Shown here: one piece after another, positions 33,240-43,344 of the stretch
Position numbering within the stretch: the first letter of the stretch is position 1
How the letters are laid out: each line of letters starts with the position of its first letter
DNA from: Bombardia bombarda
Lineage: Eukaryota > Ascomycota > Sordariomycetes > Sordariales > Lasiosphaeriaceae
Reading direction: 5' to 3'
Length of the DNA stretch: 64,000 nt
NCBI GenBank assembly: GCA_030512295.1
Contig: JAULSR010000010.1
Location: 1 to 64,000, forward strand
Notes under the pieces: model-generated
Seen by the model: the letters and a program-made list of their open reading frames with translations, nothing else
The model's database searches: none
What the model was told of the DNA's origin: nothing
Made by a program: the position numbers and the translations under genes

Positions 33240-34100
33240 CTGTGGTCTCTCTGTCTGCTGCGCTAATGGGATACATCAACACCGTCACTGCGGGAAGAAA
33301 GGACCGGGGGGATGGTTTTGTGCTTGGGTGGAATTATCGCTTTTCTTCTGTGTGGCGTCTGGAAGGGTTTTGTTTTTCTTCTTAATATAAATTCTTTCCG
33401 CCTCTTTGACCTTTTGTTCATTGCAATTTTGAGTGACTGTGATTGTGGGCCACGTCTGTACCTCCATTGAACGTGCAATTAGCTTTGTGCTCGATTCTCG
33501 AGAGCCTCAACTAGAGAGCGTATATAATGACTGGATTATGAAGATGATTCGGAAAAGTTCAAGTCGAAATCACACCTACCTACCTACCGCGTTGAATTAA
33601 TCTCAAATCTCAATAACTTGAGACTGCGGGGCTTTTTATACCTAGGTGCTGTCAAACTCTGACTTTCGAGGGGGCTGGCTAGGTACGGAAGGGGGCTGGG
33701 CCAGTCAGCCTCCATCGACTTGGCACCCTACTCTGACCACATCTGCTTGTTTGTAGTAAGATGAAGAAATGGGCGAAAACGACCTTGCACCTCTAAGATG
33801 GCTACGAACTATTGATGTTTATTTCCTCTCTTTTAAATTCGCTGGGTCTGACATACAAATCTCTTTCTAACTATCTAATTATCGACTGGCGCCGAGATAT
33901 TTGGCAACAAAGTCACACATAGTAGTTAAAGACATCAAGAATTATACCTCGGTAGCATCGGCGTCAGCTTTCTTAACAGAACTTGAGCGTTATAACGCTG
34001 AAAAGAAGCCGGAAAAGACGGAGGGGCACTGCTGCGAAAAGTGGGCTAAAGCAAGCAAGGCTTGATCGACTCGGCTGGGCAAAGACTAGATAGAACCCTC
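33240..34100. repeat. diverged segmental duplicate of 36890-37690
   Basis: Shares in order GTGCTGTCAAACTCTGACT, GGCTACGAACT, AACAAA-TCACACAT, GATCGACTCGG-TGGGCAAAGAC and other blocks with 36955-37690. It forms the intergenic part of a repeated unit about 3.4 kb long that also carries the mini-genes. No coding content is recognised. Confidence 0.7.
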
Positions 34101-34326
34101 GACGAGCTGTGGGCAGGTAGGAAATAGGACTTTATTCCCTGGTGGGGAAGTCCCCGCGTCGTCCAACGTTGGGACCAAGGTGAGGTGGGTCCATGTCTGC
34201 AACTGGTCCCTTCTTTAAATAGTCTAGCCCTCAAACCTTGTCTTTGACCTTTTTTCTTTCTTCGCTGCTGCTTCCTCCCACTTACAAAAAATTCTTCACC
34301 CACCACCCACCACAACCACAAGCACA

Positions 34327-34704
34327 ATGTCAGTGCCATCGCTACAACAGCAGCAACAGCAACAACAACCGCAGCAGCAGCAGCACCAGCAGCAGCACCA
34401 GCACCAGCAGCACCAGCACCAGCAGCACCAGCAGCACCAGCAACAACACCAGCACCAGCAACAGCAGGCGCAGCAGCCTGCTGCGGTCAGGTAAGCCCAG
34501 TCTTCTTTCTTGTCTCTCACTTCCGTTCACTTCTCCCTGCCTACCTCACGCTACCAAGACAAAATTTCCATAGCCTTCAATCTCTAACATTCCCACAGCT
34601 CGCCGCAGACCACCACCACCACCACCACCACCACCGCCGCCGCCGCCGCGGTCAACGGCATCCCCGCCTCGTCCTGGTACGCGGCCTGGGGCGGCCTCTC
34701 ATAA
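34327..34704 (+). CDS. Gln/His-repeat mini-protein, copy 2 (intact, 89 aa, two coding exons)
   Basis: The only copy of this local family with an unbroken frame. Exon 1 (34327-34490) starts MSVPSL and runs into about 45 residues of Gln with interspersed His (CAG/CAC repeats). The intron is 34491-34598 (GTAAGCCCAG...CCCACAG). Exon 2 (34599-34704) gives a run of nine Thr, then Ala, and the tail NGIPASSWYAAWGGLS before TAA. A spliced-looking 3' UTR intron with GTAAGTGTGTG follows. The promoter has TAAATAGTCTAGCCCTC, shared with copies 3 and 4. No signal peptide or known domain; the conserved tail is the only candidate functional part. The Gln/His tract suggests metal binding or prion-like assembly, but that is inference from composition. 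Confidence 0.6.
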
Positions 34705-35140
34705 AATGAGACCGTCCTAGCAAGAGGTAAGTGTGTGTTGTGTTCTTCATACACACCTACCTCTCAATTTGATTGACCTTGCTGACTGACACTGACAACA
34801 CAGCACTTCCCCCGCCATCGGAGGAAAAAAAAAAGTTGTTTTGTGCTTGGGGCTGGGGGTTTGCGCTGGTTTTTTGGGCGTGGAGCTTGGGAGTTTTTTT
34901 TTTTTTTTTTTTTTTTTCCTTTTCCTAATTACCTAATTCTTTTCGCCTCTTCAACGCTTTAGTGACTCCAACTGTCTGTGACTGTAATCGTCGGCCACCG
35001 GTACATTCAATCTCCGTTTACAACGCGCTTTGTGTGCTCGACTCTTGTGACCCTAGAGAGCGTAATGAACTAGACCGGGAAAGTGACTGGGGATGAATCC
35101 AAGTTGAAGCACGTATCGAATCTAGGTGGGCTTTGGAGGG

Positions 35141-35380
35141 GCAAGTGGGTGACATCGAAGAAAAAAAGCGTGACATCAAAAAGTGCCAATGCCTGCAAAA
35201 AGTGTCGATATCGGCGAAACCCAACTACCAATCATTGAATCATTTATGTCTCAAATGCCTTAAAACAGTCACGTAAGGCCTTTCAAGAGAATTTTGATAG
35301 GGTAGAGTTTTATTGGAATTACAACACCGATTGCACTAGGTGATTTTGCTGTCGCCAGTAGATTTTTTTGTCCCTGCGAC
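35141..35380. mobile_element. MITE-like element, copy 2 (inverted relative to copy 1)
   Basis: Starts GGCAAGTGGGTGACA and ends in TTTTTTTGTCCCTGCGAC. Its reverse complement aligns with 31236-31480 through blocks such as TTCCAATAAA, GACACTTTT, CACTTTTTGATGTCACG and TGTCACCCACTT. A third isolated end (TTTTTTTGTCACCCACT, 35602-35618) lies 220 bp further on. Confidence 0.5.
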
Positions 35381-35619
35381 GGGTATAGGTAAGGTAGGTA
35401 CCTACCCAGGTACCTACTGACCACCACGCTAGTTATCCACAAAAGGGAACAATGCTTCCATTGACTTCCATGCTACAGTCGAGCCGCTTACAGCACTATG
35501 AAGACCGTCGACAGCGTACGGGGATGCCCGCAGGCCCTGTACCACCCCATGGGAGCCTGGCGGAGATCCCCCTCGCAACCAGCCCGTGCGAGTACTTGAC
35601 GTTTTTTTGTCACCCACTC

Positions 35620-35720
35620 GGCGGGCAGGAAACTGGACCTGCTTCCCTGGTGAGGACTGGAAGTTCCCACTCTGTGCAACGTCAGGGCCAAGGAGGGTCC
35701 AGGTCTACACATCTTTTGAC
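35620..35720 (+). repeat. partial promoter-region copy of the mini-gene repeat
   Basis: GGCAGGAAACTGGACCTG...CAACGTCAGGGCCAAGG-GGGTCCAGGTC matches the DNA upstream of mini-gene copies 2 (about 34112-34195) and 4 (about 37730-37812), but no exon follows. Confidence 0.6.
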
Positions 35721-36039
35721 GTTCTATTGATACTAACTGCCTGCGAGACTGTAACTATGACTGTGGGCAAGAGCCACGCGTATGTCCTGTCCCTATGTAG
35801 ATTTGAAGAGCAGTGCAGAGGAATAAGTATAGGGTGTGGTTACATGTTTGGAGCGGAGCATGTTATCGAGCTCCCGCTACTAGTCTGACAGATCAGATCA
35901 CTGGGCAAAAAATTCATGACGCGGGTGATGTGGGTCTCATGACAGACATCCCGAAGGAGCAAAGAAGGTCGGGAAAAACTGAAGGCAGTGAGTGGCCTGG
36001 CTGAGGAAGAAGGTGGGCGCCACGTGGCCACTCCCCACC

Positions 36040-36470
36040 TTTGTAAATAGTCTAGCCCTCGTCCTTCTTCCTGAACTTCTTTTCTTTTCTTCTTCCTCAG
36101 CTTTCTCAGCTTGCTGCGGTCTGGTAAGTCCAGTTCTGTTCTTTCTTATTTTTCTTCACTTCAACCTTCAACCCCATGCCACCAAGCCAGCACACATCAC
36201 ACTATAACGTCCTTTAACGCTCCCACAGCTCGCCGGAGACCACCAGTGCCGCCGATCCCGAGAAGCTCATTAACGGCAAACGGCATCCCCGCCTCGTCCT
36301 GGTATGAAGCCTGGGGCAGTCTCTCATAAACTGAAGACTGTCCTAAGACGGGCCTCTTGCTCGTGCTAGAGGTAAGTGTGTGTCTGTCCTTTATACCTAC
36401 CTATCCTTGTCCCATTTTGATCGACCTTGTGCTGACTGACAAACCCCCTCGCTCTTCACAGGCCGCCAAA
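36040..36470 (+). pseudogene. Gln/His mini-gene family, copy 3 (repeat exon lost, exon 2 frameshifted)
   Basis: Has the promoter block TAAATAGTCTAGCCCTC, the exon 1 end CTGCGGTCTG, intron 36124-36228 and exon 2 from 36229, but the CAG/CAC tract is gone. A small duplication (AACGGCA twice, about 36268-36281) throws the NGIPASSWYEAWGSLS tail out of frame. The post-stop intron (GTAAGTGTGTG...CACAG) is kept. Confidence 0.65.
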
Positions 36471-36879
36471 GAATTCTTACGACAACGGCAACAACCCCGT
36501 CGAGGCCATCGGCTCAAAGAGCGGCGGAGGGCCCCGCCAAAGCCCCCAGGACCCCCAGCCGTCGGGGCGTTCTGATCCTCGCGACCGGGGCCATCACATC
36601 ATCCACACTGCAGAGCAAGCTCGGGGCGGCGCGATGTCGTCTCCAAGACTGGGTCGGTTGCACCAATGGGGTATAGCACTGGCGCCGTGGTCTCTGCGAC
36701 TGATTTGGTTATGGAATATAGCATTGTAAGGTGGTTGTCATGGGAAGTAATGGATGGGTTGTTTGGTGCTTGGGAATGGAAATTCTTGGTGGTCGTTGTG
36801 CCTGGAGCTTGGAAGTTTAATTTTTTAACACCTGTATTTTTACTTCTAATTTCACTTCGTTCGCGTCTTTGAACTTCTG

Positions 36880-37800
36880 TTGACTCCAACCGTCTGTGAC
36901 TGTGATGACGTGCCATGTGCATCTCCCTAGGTTGTAACTCGCGTTGTGCTCGATTCTCGTGGGCTTGGGGAGCGGACTTGATGACGCAATTGGGGAGATG
37001 ACTCTAAGGAATTCAAGTCGAAGCTACCTATCTACCGCATGGATTTACGCTCAACGACTTGAAATAGCGGGGCTTTTGTGGCCATGGTGCTGTCAAACTC
37101 TGACTCTCGTGGAGAATTGGCCAAGGTAGGGGGTAGTTAGCCTCCAGTTGGCTTGGCACCCACCTTAACGACCTCGCTTGCTCTCTGGTGTGCCACGTCG
37201 CGCGTACATTCAAGTCCATAATTGTTCGACCACGTGGATCAACTAGAGCATGAGAGCTGGCACAATTTCTAATTCCGGTCAGTTGCTGAGTGCCTCGCAC
37301 GTCGCACTCCAGTCTGTTTCTCTGTACCGAGAGGACTGGACATAAGTAGTGGGCGAAAATGACGTTGCACCTTCAAGACGGCTACGAACTGTCGAAACCT
37401 AGGTATTTTCCCTTCCTGAAACCACTGGTTCGGTCGTACAGACCTCTATCTATCACCGACTGGTGCTGAGATATCGGGTAACAAATTCACACATCATGGT
37501 CAAAGAGATCCAGAAATACACCTCAGTGTCACTCGGCTCAGCTCTCCCATCTTGGGTCTTGTGACGCTGAATATGGAAGGAGCCGAAGAGCACAGAGGGG
37601 CACTGATGCGGAAAGTGGGCCAAAGCAGCTAAGCACGGCCTGATCGACTCGGTTGGGCAAAGACGGGACAGAACCTGCAGCCCCAAGTCAATGCTAGGTA
37701 CCTAGGCGGGCTGTAGGTAGATAGGTAGATAGGCAGGAAACCGGTCCTGACTCTCTGGTGGAGGAGTTTCATCCACGCGCAACGTCGGGGCCAAGGTGAG
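36880..37800. repeat. diverged segmental duplicate of 33420-34190
   Basis: The partner of the segment at 33240-34100, in the same orientation, and likewise ending just before a mini-gene copy (copy 4). Confidence 0.7.
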
Positions 37801-37814
37801 TGGGTCCAGGTCGA

Positions 37815-38300
37815 AGTACAAAGTCTTCTTTTAAATAGTCTGCCCCCCCAACCTTCTTCCTGAACTTTTTTTCTTTTCTTCTTCCTCGACTTTCTCCCCT
37901 GCGTCGTCGGTTGGCTACTCGTGACGCCGCCAGCAGCAGCATCACCATCATCATCACCAGCTGCTGAGAAGTATCACCCGCAACAACAGCTGTGGTCCGG
38001 TAAACCCAGTTTTCTTGGTTCTCACCTTTCTTCACTTCAACCCTCACCCCTAAGCCATCTATCCATTCTTGCTTCTTGTGCGTTTTCTTCTTGTTGCTTT
38101 GCTGCTTGTTGTTTTGCTTCTTGTTTACTTGCTTCTTCCTCTCTGCTTCTTCCTCTTTTGCTTCTTGTTCCCTCGCTCTGGTATGCGGCCTGGGGCGGTC
38201 TCAAAATTTGAAGTGGCTCAAGAGGTAAGCTCTTCATCCCTTTGTTATTTCTTTTGACCGTGTGCTGACATTGAGCCCTCGTCTATCACAGGCCTCGGAA
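37815..38300 (+). pseudogene. Gln/His mini-gene family, copy 4 (no start codon, tail rearranged)
   Basis: Promoter block TTTTAAATAGTCTGCCCC, then a short CAG/CAT-rich segment (37930-37960) with no ATG, the intron start GTAAACCCAG at 38000, and a remnant of the tail (TGGTATGCGGCCTGGGGCGG, about 38179-38198) without the Thr/Ala part. A GTAAGC donor and CACAG acceptor follow, as in the other copies. Confidence 0.6.
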
Positions 38301-38538
38301 GAGCCTAAACAGGCACCTGGGCGTCGTTCTGTTCCACCAGCAAGCCGGCGGGGGCGGTGCTTGTCCCCCTCTCTCAGGGGGGATGGATATTGCCCCCAAT
38401 TTAGTGGGGTGGGCGGTGCCCCCGATCAGTGACCAATGGGATAACATCAAACTTCATCCACCTACTACTCCACACAAGTCCCCTCGACATCACCACTTGT
38501 CGCTCTGTTCGGAATCCCGCCTACGACTTTCTTCACCG

Positions 38539-38685
38539 CACTCTCTTGGTCGGACGCACTCTCTTGGTCGGACGCACTCTCTTGGTCGGACGCACTCTCT
38601 TGGTCGGACGCACTCTCTTGGTCGGACGCACTCTCTTGGTCGGACGCACTCTCTTGGTCGGACGCACTCTCTTGGTCGGACGCAC
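38539..38685. repeat. 18-bp minisatellite, about 8 copies
   Basis: Tandem CACTCTCTTGGTCGGACG units, perfect or nearly so. Eighteen is a multiple of three, so both strands stay open (RTHSLG on plus, SDQESA on minus). The plus frame starting at 38383 is followed by a GTAAGT donor at about 38726, but there is no evidence that it is translated. Confidence 0.92.
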
Positions 38686-38736
38686 TCGCTCGTGCTCTTG
38701 AGCTTGATCCAGATCTACAAGATAGGTAAGTCATGA

Positions 38737-39192
38737 CAAATTATTATGATCTCGCCTCATGGTCGCCGTTCTGACAGTGAGAATAGCGACGAGTCCTGCC
38801 TAAGGCCTGTTGGTGTATTATGATTCCAAAGAACAAATGGTGAGGCTTTAGCCATTGCCTTAGCGAGCAGCAGCAGGAGGAAGAAGAAGATGAGCGGTAC
38901 CAGATGTTTGCTGTGTTTGACTGGAAGCTGTGTTTGACTGGAAGCTGTATTTTATCATGTACTTTTACAATATCATTTCTTCCTCTCCCTTGACCTTTCG
39001 CTGATTCCAACTGTCTGTGAGACTGCGACTGTGTGCATGGACCCCGCGTGCGTACGAACTCCTAAGCTTGCAATTCGATTTGTCTATCTGCATGCATTTT
39101 GGTGTACTCTGCCTTACGGAATGCAACTCCGCACTGGACCCAGCTACGTTAACTGTACTTGTCAATGCATGCATCTTATTTCTCTCTCTCAA
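38737..39192. other. no gene; 3' flank of the HET gene
   Basis: Nothing recognised. It lies downstream of the minus-strand HET gene and so may hold its 3' UTR. Confidence 0.5.
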
Positions 39193-41211
39193 CTAAACAA
39201 GCCCAAATATCTCGAGTTCCATATCCTTGACAACTTTGCCCTCAAAGAGCTCGCCGTCCATAATATCGGACACATACGCATCTCCAACCAGCTCAAACAT
39301 CCCCGGATTCTCCTCACTCTCCCTCAGAACAAACGGTACTTTCCCGCCCACAAACGTTACCACCACATCTCCCTCTCGCATGCCAAACGGACCGATCACG
39401 CAATGCCCCGAGTCCGTCATGCAGATACAGCGTCCTCCAAGCGAGGCGAGCAACTTGGCCAAGAACCGTCTGCCATGCTGCTCTTGTGTTGGCCACAACG
39501 CCCTTTTCTCCAACGTCTCCATCTCTATTATCTGCATCTCCATCCTCTCCACCTCAGCGTACACAAAATTGTCGTCATGAGGTTCAGAATCTCCGTCCCT
39601 CTTATGATATGCTTTAATCAGCCCCGTGCTTGCTAATAACAGGTTTGTGATGCGTTGGTGCTCAGCTGGGGCGTGACGGGACCTCATTATCGTTTTCCAC
39701 ATCTTTTGGAAGTGTTCGGACAGCTCGGATCCGTCATTCCACTGCCTTATTATTCCATCCAACTCCAGCAAAATTGAGTACAGGCTTTCCTCAAATGGAC
39801 CGTGGGGAGTCAAAGCTCGACCGACCCTCACTCCCTTGACGTGAAGAAAGTTGGTTTGCTCGTCGAGACAAGCCACGGGGAGAGCCACTCCTCCCGCAAT
39901 GTAGCTCATAGTGTGCAACACCCGGTCGTTCTCGTCGTAGTTTGGGATGTTATAGAGGTCTGGTGTCCAGGTCGACCGAAATTTCCGGTACTGCGGATGA
40001 CTTCGATTGCCGTATATGATCGTCAGACTCCTGCCCTTCTGAACGAGGAGCCTGGTCAAGTTGTTCAACAACCTTTCTTCCGAGCCTGGCGAGTAGTCGG
40101 GTGTGATATCCCTCATATACTCCGTCCCAAAAAGCCCGAGCAACCCATACACCTTATCCCGCGGATCCGATGCCGCCATCTTCGACGTACGCGCCAACAG
40201 CAAAGCAGGATGTTCCGACGACGAAAACCAACTCTTCAAAAATCCAGACGCCATGATCATGCTTGCTGCTGCTGCTGGTGGTCCCAGAGGCACTTGTACT
40301 ATCTCCTCAGAATACCACGAAATCCACTTCTCGTTGCTACCAGAGATGGTTTGATTATCCCACAACCATACACAGGTGCGCCAAAGGTCGTTTGCCGGTC
40401 TCCAGACATCGCCGCAACCAACCAAGACACCCGACAGCTTTCCAGCGTGTTGCTCGGTAGTCCACTTGTTCGCTTTGGATTTCTCTATCCCGGCGCGGAG
40501 TTCCTGGACCACCCACAGGCGGGTCCAGTACGGACGATCCAAGAACTTCCAAAGATGATCCCAACAGTGGGGTTTGAGGTACCCGAACTGACACTCACAC
40601 TCGTCGCCGACGAAGCCGGTAAAGTCGTTCATCTCGAGCACATCCCAGGGGCCCATGGTGTGTGATATGTAGGCTATGACGTTGAGTGCGCACATTCCAT
40701 CCTCACCGGCCTCTCCTGTCCATGCGAGGACTTTGGTCGCGTTGAAGAATATGTCGTACATGGTGCGGATCTGAAAACCCTTTTCTTGGTCGTCAAATTG
40801 GTTGATGCAGACTGCGTCTACCCATAGTACTCTGGGTTTATCTTGATATCGCAGATGCCGGAGTGCTACTTCCAGATTGGCGGTGATGTTGAGTGTAGCT
40901 CCATCCACTGTTATTTGCCTGCAGTCATTCACGTCGCCCCACGTGTAGGAAAGCGCCTCATACTCTGCGCCGTCGTCAATGGAAGCGTGTTGCAGGGAGC
41001 AACAAATCGTGCTGTCCCATTCTCCGCGCATCAGATGTAGTAGACGTATCGCTCGTTGGCTGTCCTCTGAATTTTCGAGAGGAAGATACTGGTACTCGGA
41101 CATGCCTCCAGGGCCGGAGATGTTGTCTTGAAGTGCGCTGGGATCGGAGACCACGCACTCGGGCCCGTGGATCCCCATTTTCTCCCCTCCATCTCCATCT
41201 ATTTTCATCAC
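39193..41211 (-). CDS. HET-domain (heterokaryon incompatibility) protein, 672 aa
   Basis: Single-exon gene. The N-terminus YQYLPLEN...IRLLHLMRG leads into the HET domain (about residues 50-200) with the hallmark YEALSYTWGD, VTVDG-like ITVDGATLNIT, LEVALRHLR, LWVDAVCINQFDDQEKGFQI and MYDIFFNATKVLAWTG. The middle contains the short conserved DPRDKVYGLLGL segment typical of HET proteins. The C-terminal half has GDVVVTFVGGKVPFVLR and VGDAYVSDIMDGELFEG, the usual pattern of HET proteins (FxxGDxI..... YxxG). Such proteins trigger programmed cell death on fusion of unlike strains, usually with a partner receptor. No NLR or SNARE-like partner gene is adjacent. Two close ATGs (41211 and 41208) give a small start ambiguity; METs at 41178 and 41106 are alternatives. 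Confidence 0.93.
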   Translation of the reverse strand: MMKIDGDGGEKMGIHGPECVVSDPSALQDNISGPGGMSEYQYLPLENSEDSQRAIRLLHLMRGEWDSTICCSLQHASIDDGAEYEALSYTWGDVNDCRQITVDGATLNITANLEVALRHLRYQDKPRVLWVDAVCINQFDDQEKGFQIRTMYDIFFNATKVLAWTGEAGEDGMCALNVIAYISHTMGPWDVLEMNDFTGFVGDECECQFGYLKPHCWDHLWKFLDRPYWTRLWVVQELRAGIEKSKANKWTTEQHAGKLSGVLVGCGDVWRPANDLWRTCVWLWDNQTISGSNEKWISWYSEEIVQVPLGPPAAAASMIMASGFLKSWFSSSEHPALLLARTSKMAASDPRDKVYGLLGLFGTEYMRDITPDYSPGSEERLLNNLTRLLVQKGRSLTIIYGNRSHPQYRKFRSTWTPDLYNIPNYDENDRVLHTMSYIAGGVALPVACLDEQTNFLHVKGVRVGRALTPHGPFEESLYSILLELDGIIRQWNDGSELSEHFQKMWKTIMRSRHAPAEHQRITNLLLASTGLIKAYHKRDGDSEPHDDNFVYAEVERMEMQIIEMETLEKRALWPTQEQHGRRFLAKLLASLGGRCICMTDSGHCVIGPFGMREGDVVVTFVGGKVPFVLRESEENPGMFELVGDAYVSDIMDGELFEGKVVKDMELEIFGLV

Positions 41212-42557
41212 AGCTGCGGTTCCTGAAAATTAATCAGCAATTTGATGCCTATGAAATGGGAGAATTCGCACACCTTCACAATATTTCAAGTTGGATGCTG
41301 ACAGTGAGAGTGCCCCGTTGTGGAGACAAAAACCGTTGGAATGCGAGAGCGAGCAAAAAGGTTGATATGTTACAAGGTGCTCGCTAGTGACGCAGGAACA
41401 TGCAACTGCTTTATAAAACCATCATCACAATTCGTCGTTCCCAACTAGCATGTATAAATACTCTCAGCCACTGGCATAAGCCATCACAGCTGAGGTTTCT
41501 GCATCAACATGCACGTCAGAGACAGCACCGTGGCTTTGATTGGATGAAGCAAAATGCAGGAGGTCGGCTCAGATCCGTGTGCATGCTTTGGCACGGCAGG
41601 CAGCTTGGCATGGTACCAGTCACACATGGGGGCATTCTCAACATGCGCCACCTGGCTGCACCGCAGGTATCCAAGCCTCACTGGCCACACGTGGACTGGT
41701 GTGGCGTCAAATATGCATCTCACGGTCACAATGAAGATTATTATGTAGCCCTATTTCTTAATAGAGCTTTTGTGGGTAGAGAAAAGTGACCGAGGCGTCT
41801 TCATAATCGGATGAGCAGCTCATGAAAAATCACGAAGATCAGAATGCTACGTTTTCTGGTAGATACCACGAGATACCCGCATTGCAACCCACATTCCCGT
41901 TATAATGAAGAAGAGAGGGCCCTCAAGCGGCGTATCAGACGCGTCTTTGGATTGTTTACATGGACCACCTGCCCTACTTGTGGGTCAACAATCGGAGCTA
42001 GTGCTCTGTAGAGACGCCAGACGAAAAAGTGTGCAGTGTTCGCGTCCACTGTCACGGTGAGACTGGCCGTGGCATCGAAATCGACGTCATAATCATAGAA
42101 CACAGTGAGATAGTTACATGGCTGTCTTGGAGAAGATTTAATATGGCAAAAAAAATAAGCATCTGGATGATGATGATGTCCTCAAAATAGGCCAACGATG
42201 CACGCCGCATGGAAAAGAAAGCCTGCTCACCACAATATTTGCTCACCATGAATAGCGAAGATGCCCTAATGAGATCCATTTCATCGTGGTACCGAGTAAG
42301 ATGCATTGCTACCTGCCTGATATATGAATTTGGGAGCTTGTTGGTGAGAGGTGGTGATGTGAAGCGGGTGTGTTGGTGATGTGAAGCGGGTGTGTTGGTG
42401 ATGGGGGATGCAAAGGATCAAGTAAACACCAAAAACAAGGTGATGATGCAGTATAGATGGAGCGGGAGATAAACAAAGGCGGGATGGGGGTGTGCTGGTA
42501 GAGATGGGGCCAGAGTGAAACCAAAAGAAACACCAAAAAAAAAAACACAAAAAACTT
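41212..42557. other. no gene recognised
   Basis: Upstream of the HET gene. Short open frames only. A 25-bp unit is duplicated near 42355-42405 (GGTGATGTGAAGCGGGTGTG). Confidence 0.45.
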
Positions 42558-42740
42558 AGGGCCCTCTGTGACACAGCACATGCTTCCGAGCAGACTGATC
42601 CCGTTTCAATTCGAACTGGGTCACGTTGGGATCTCACCACAAAGGATCAATTCCTGCTCGTCCACATGCTGACCACTGGTCTACTGCGTCACGGATCATC
42701 GGGTGAAAGCATTGAAAGGAAGAGACGGTTATATGCTTGG
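42558..42740 (-). repeat. tRNA-like (Pol III box) repeat, copy 2
   Basis: The minus strand has the best A box, TAGACCAGTGGT (42672-42683), and the B-box-like AGTTCGAATTG (42607-42617). GATCCGT near the head pairs loosely with ACGGGATC after the B box. The upstream TATAACCGTCTCTTCC and a T-rich tail beyond GAGGGCCC are shared with the other copies. Confidence 0.55.
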
Positions 42741-42779
42741 GTCCACGGGAATGTCATGGGAGAGATGGGGCAAGAATGA

Positions 42780-42885
42780 GGCAAAAAAAAAAGGCAAAAA
42801 AAAAAAAGGCAAAAAAAAAAAGGCAAAAAAAAAAAGGCAAAAAAAAAAAGGCAAAAAAAAAAAGGCAAAAAAAAAAAGCAAAAAA
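42780..42885. repeat. GGC-A(8-11) minisatellite
   Basis: About eight units of GGC followed by runs of A, period 12-13. On the minus strand it is a series of T runs directly after the tRNA-like repeat copy 3, so it would act as a strong RNA polymerase III terminator. Confidence 0.85.
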
Positions 42886-42887
42886 GA

Positions 42888-43066
42888 AGGGCCCCTCAAG
42901 ACACCTGTTTGATGAAACGACCCAAGGGACGTTCGAACTCGGGGGCTCACTTGAGCCTCGTAGTTCACTGTTGAACGAAGTCTTTTCATCAAGACGAGGT
43001 ACTGCTGGACTACAGCGGATCATTGGGGACGAAAACATTGAAAGCAAGAGACCATTATATGCTTGG
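42888..43066 (-). repeat. tRNA-like (Pol III box) repeat, copy 3
   Basis: The minus strand has an A-box-like TAGTCCAGCAGT (43001-43012) and a B-box-like AGTTCGAACGT (42929-42939), with the shared TTTCAATG, TATAATGG and GAGGGGCCC blocks. It lies in tandem with copy 2, separated by GAGATGGGGCAAGAATGAG-like DNA that also precedes the A-tract of copy 2. Confidence 0.55.
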
Positions 43067-43344
43067 TTCGAAGGGTAGCCAGGTCACATGTACTGGGGCT
43101 GGGGCCGGGGCAGGGCTGGCCAGATTGGTGGGGACCAAGGGACTGCCGGGTTGGTTGGGCTAGGGGGAACAACGCCCTCCTCGACCCCAACCAAGCCTAA
43201 GCTGGCGTGGACTGAATGCTCTATGAGCCTCCCAGATCCTCAGGCCCGACCTGACCAGCATTTCACATCCCAAAGTTGCCTCTACTCGTGGAGATCTTAT
43301 TCCAACAGGGCAGCGATGCTAAAATACACCGAGGCCCTCCCTCA

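Noticed and set aside
38383..38736. Open frame with RTHSLG repeats as a protein gene
   Set aside because: Openness is explained by the 18-bp minisatellite, which leaves the other strand open too; no conserved flanking sequence.
39802..40665. 287-codon plus-strand frame inside the HET gene
   Set aside because: Antisense shadow of the HET coding sequence.
42703..43078. Lys-rich frames (GKKKK repeats) and the Phe/Leu-rich complements
   Set aside because: Products of the GGC-A(n) minisatellite; non-coding.
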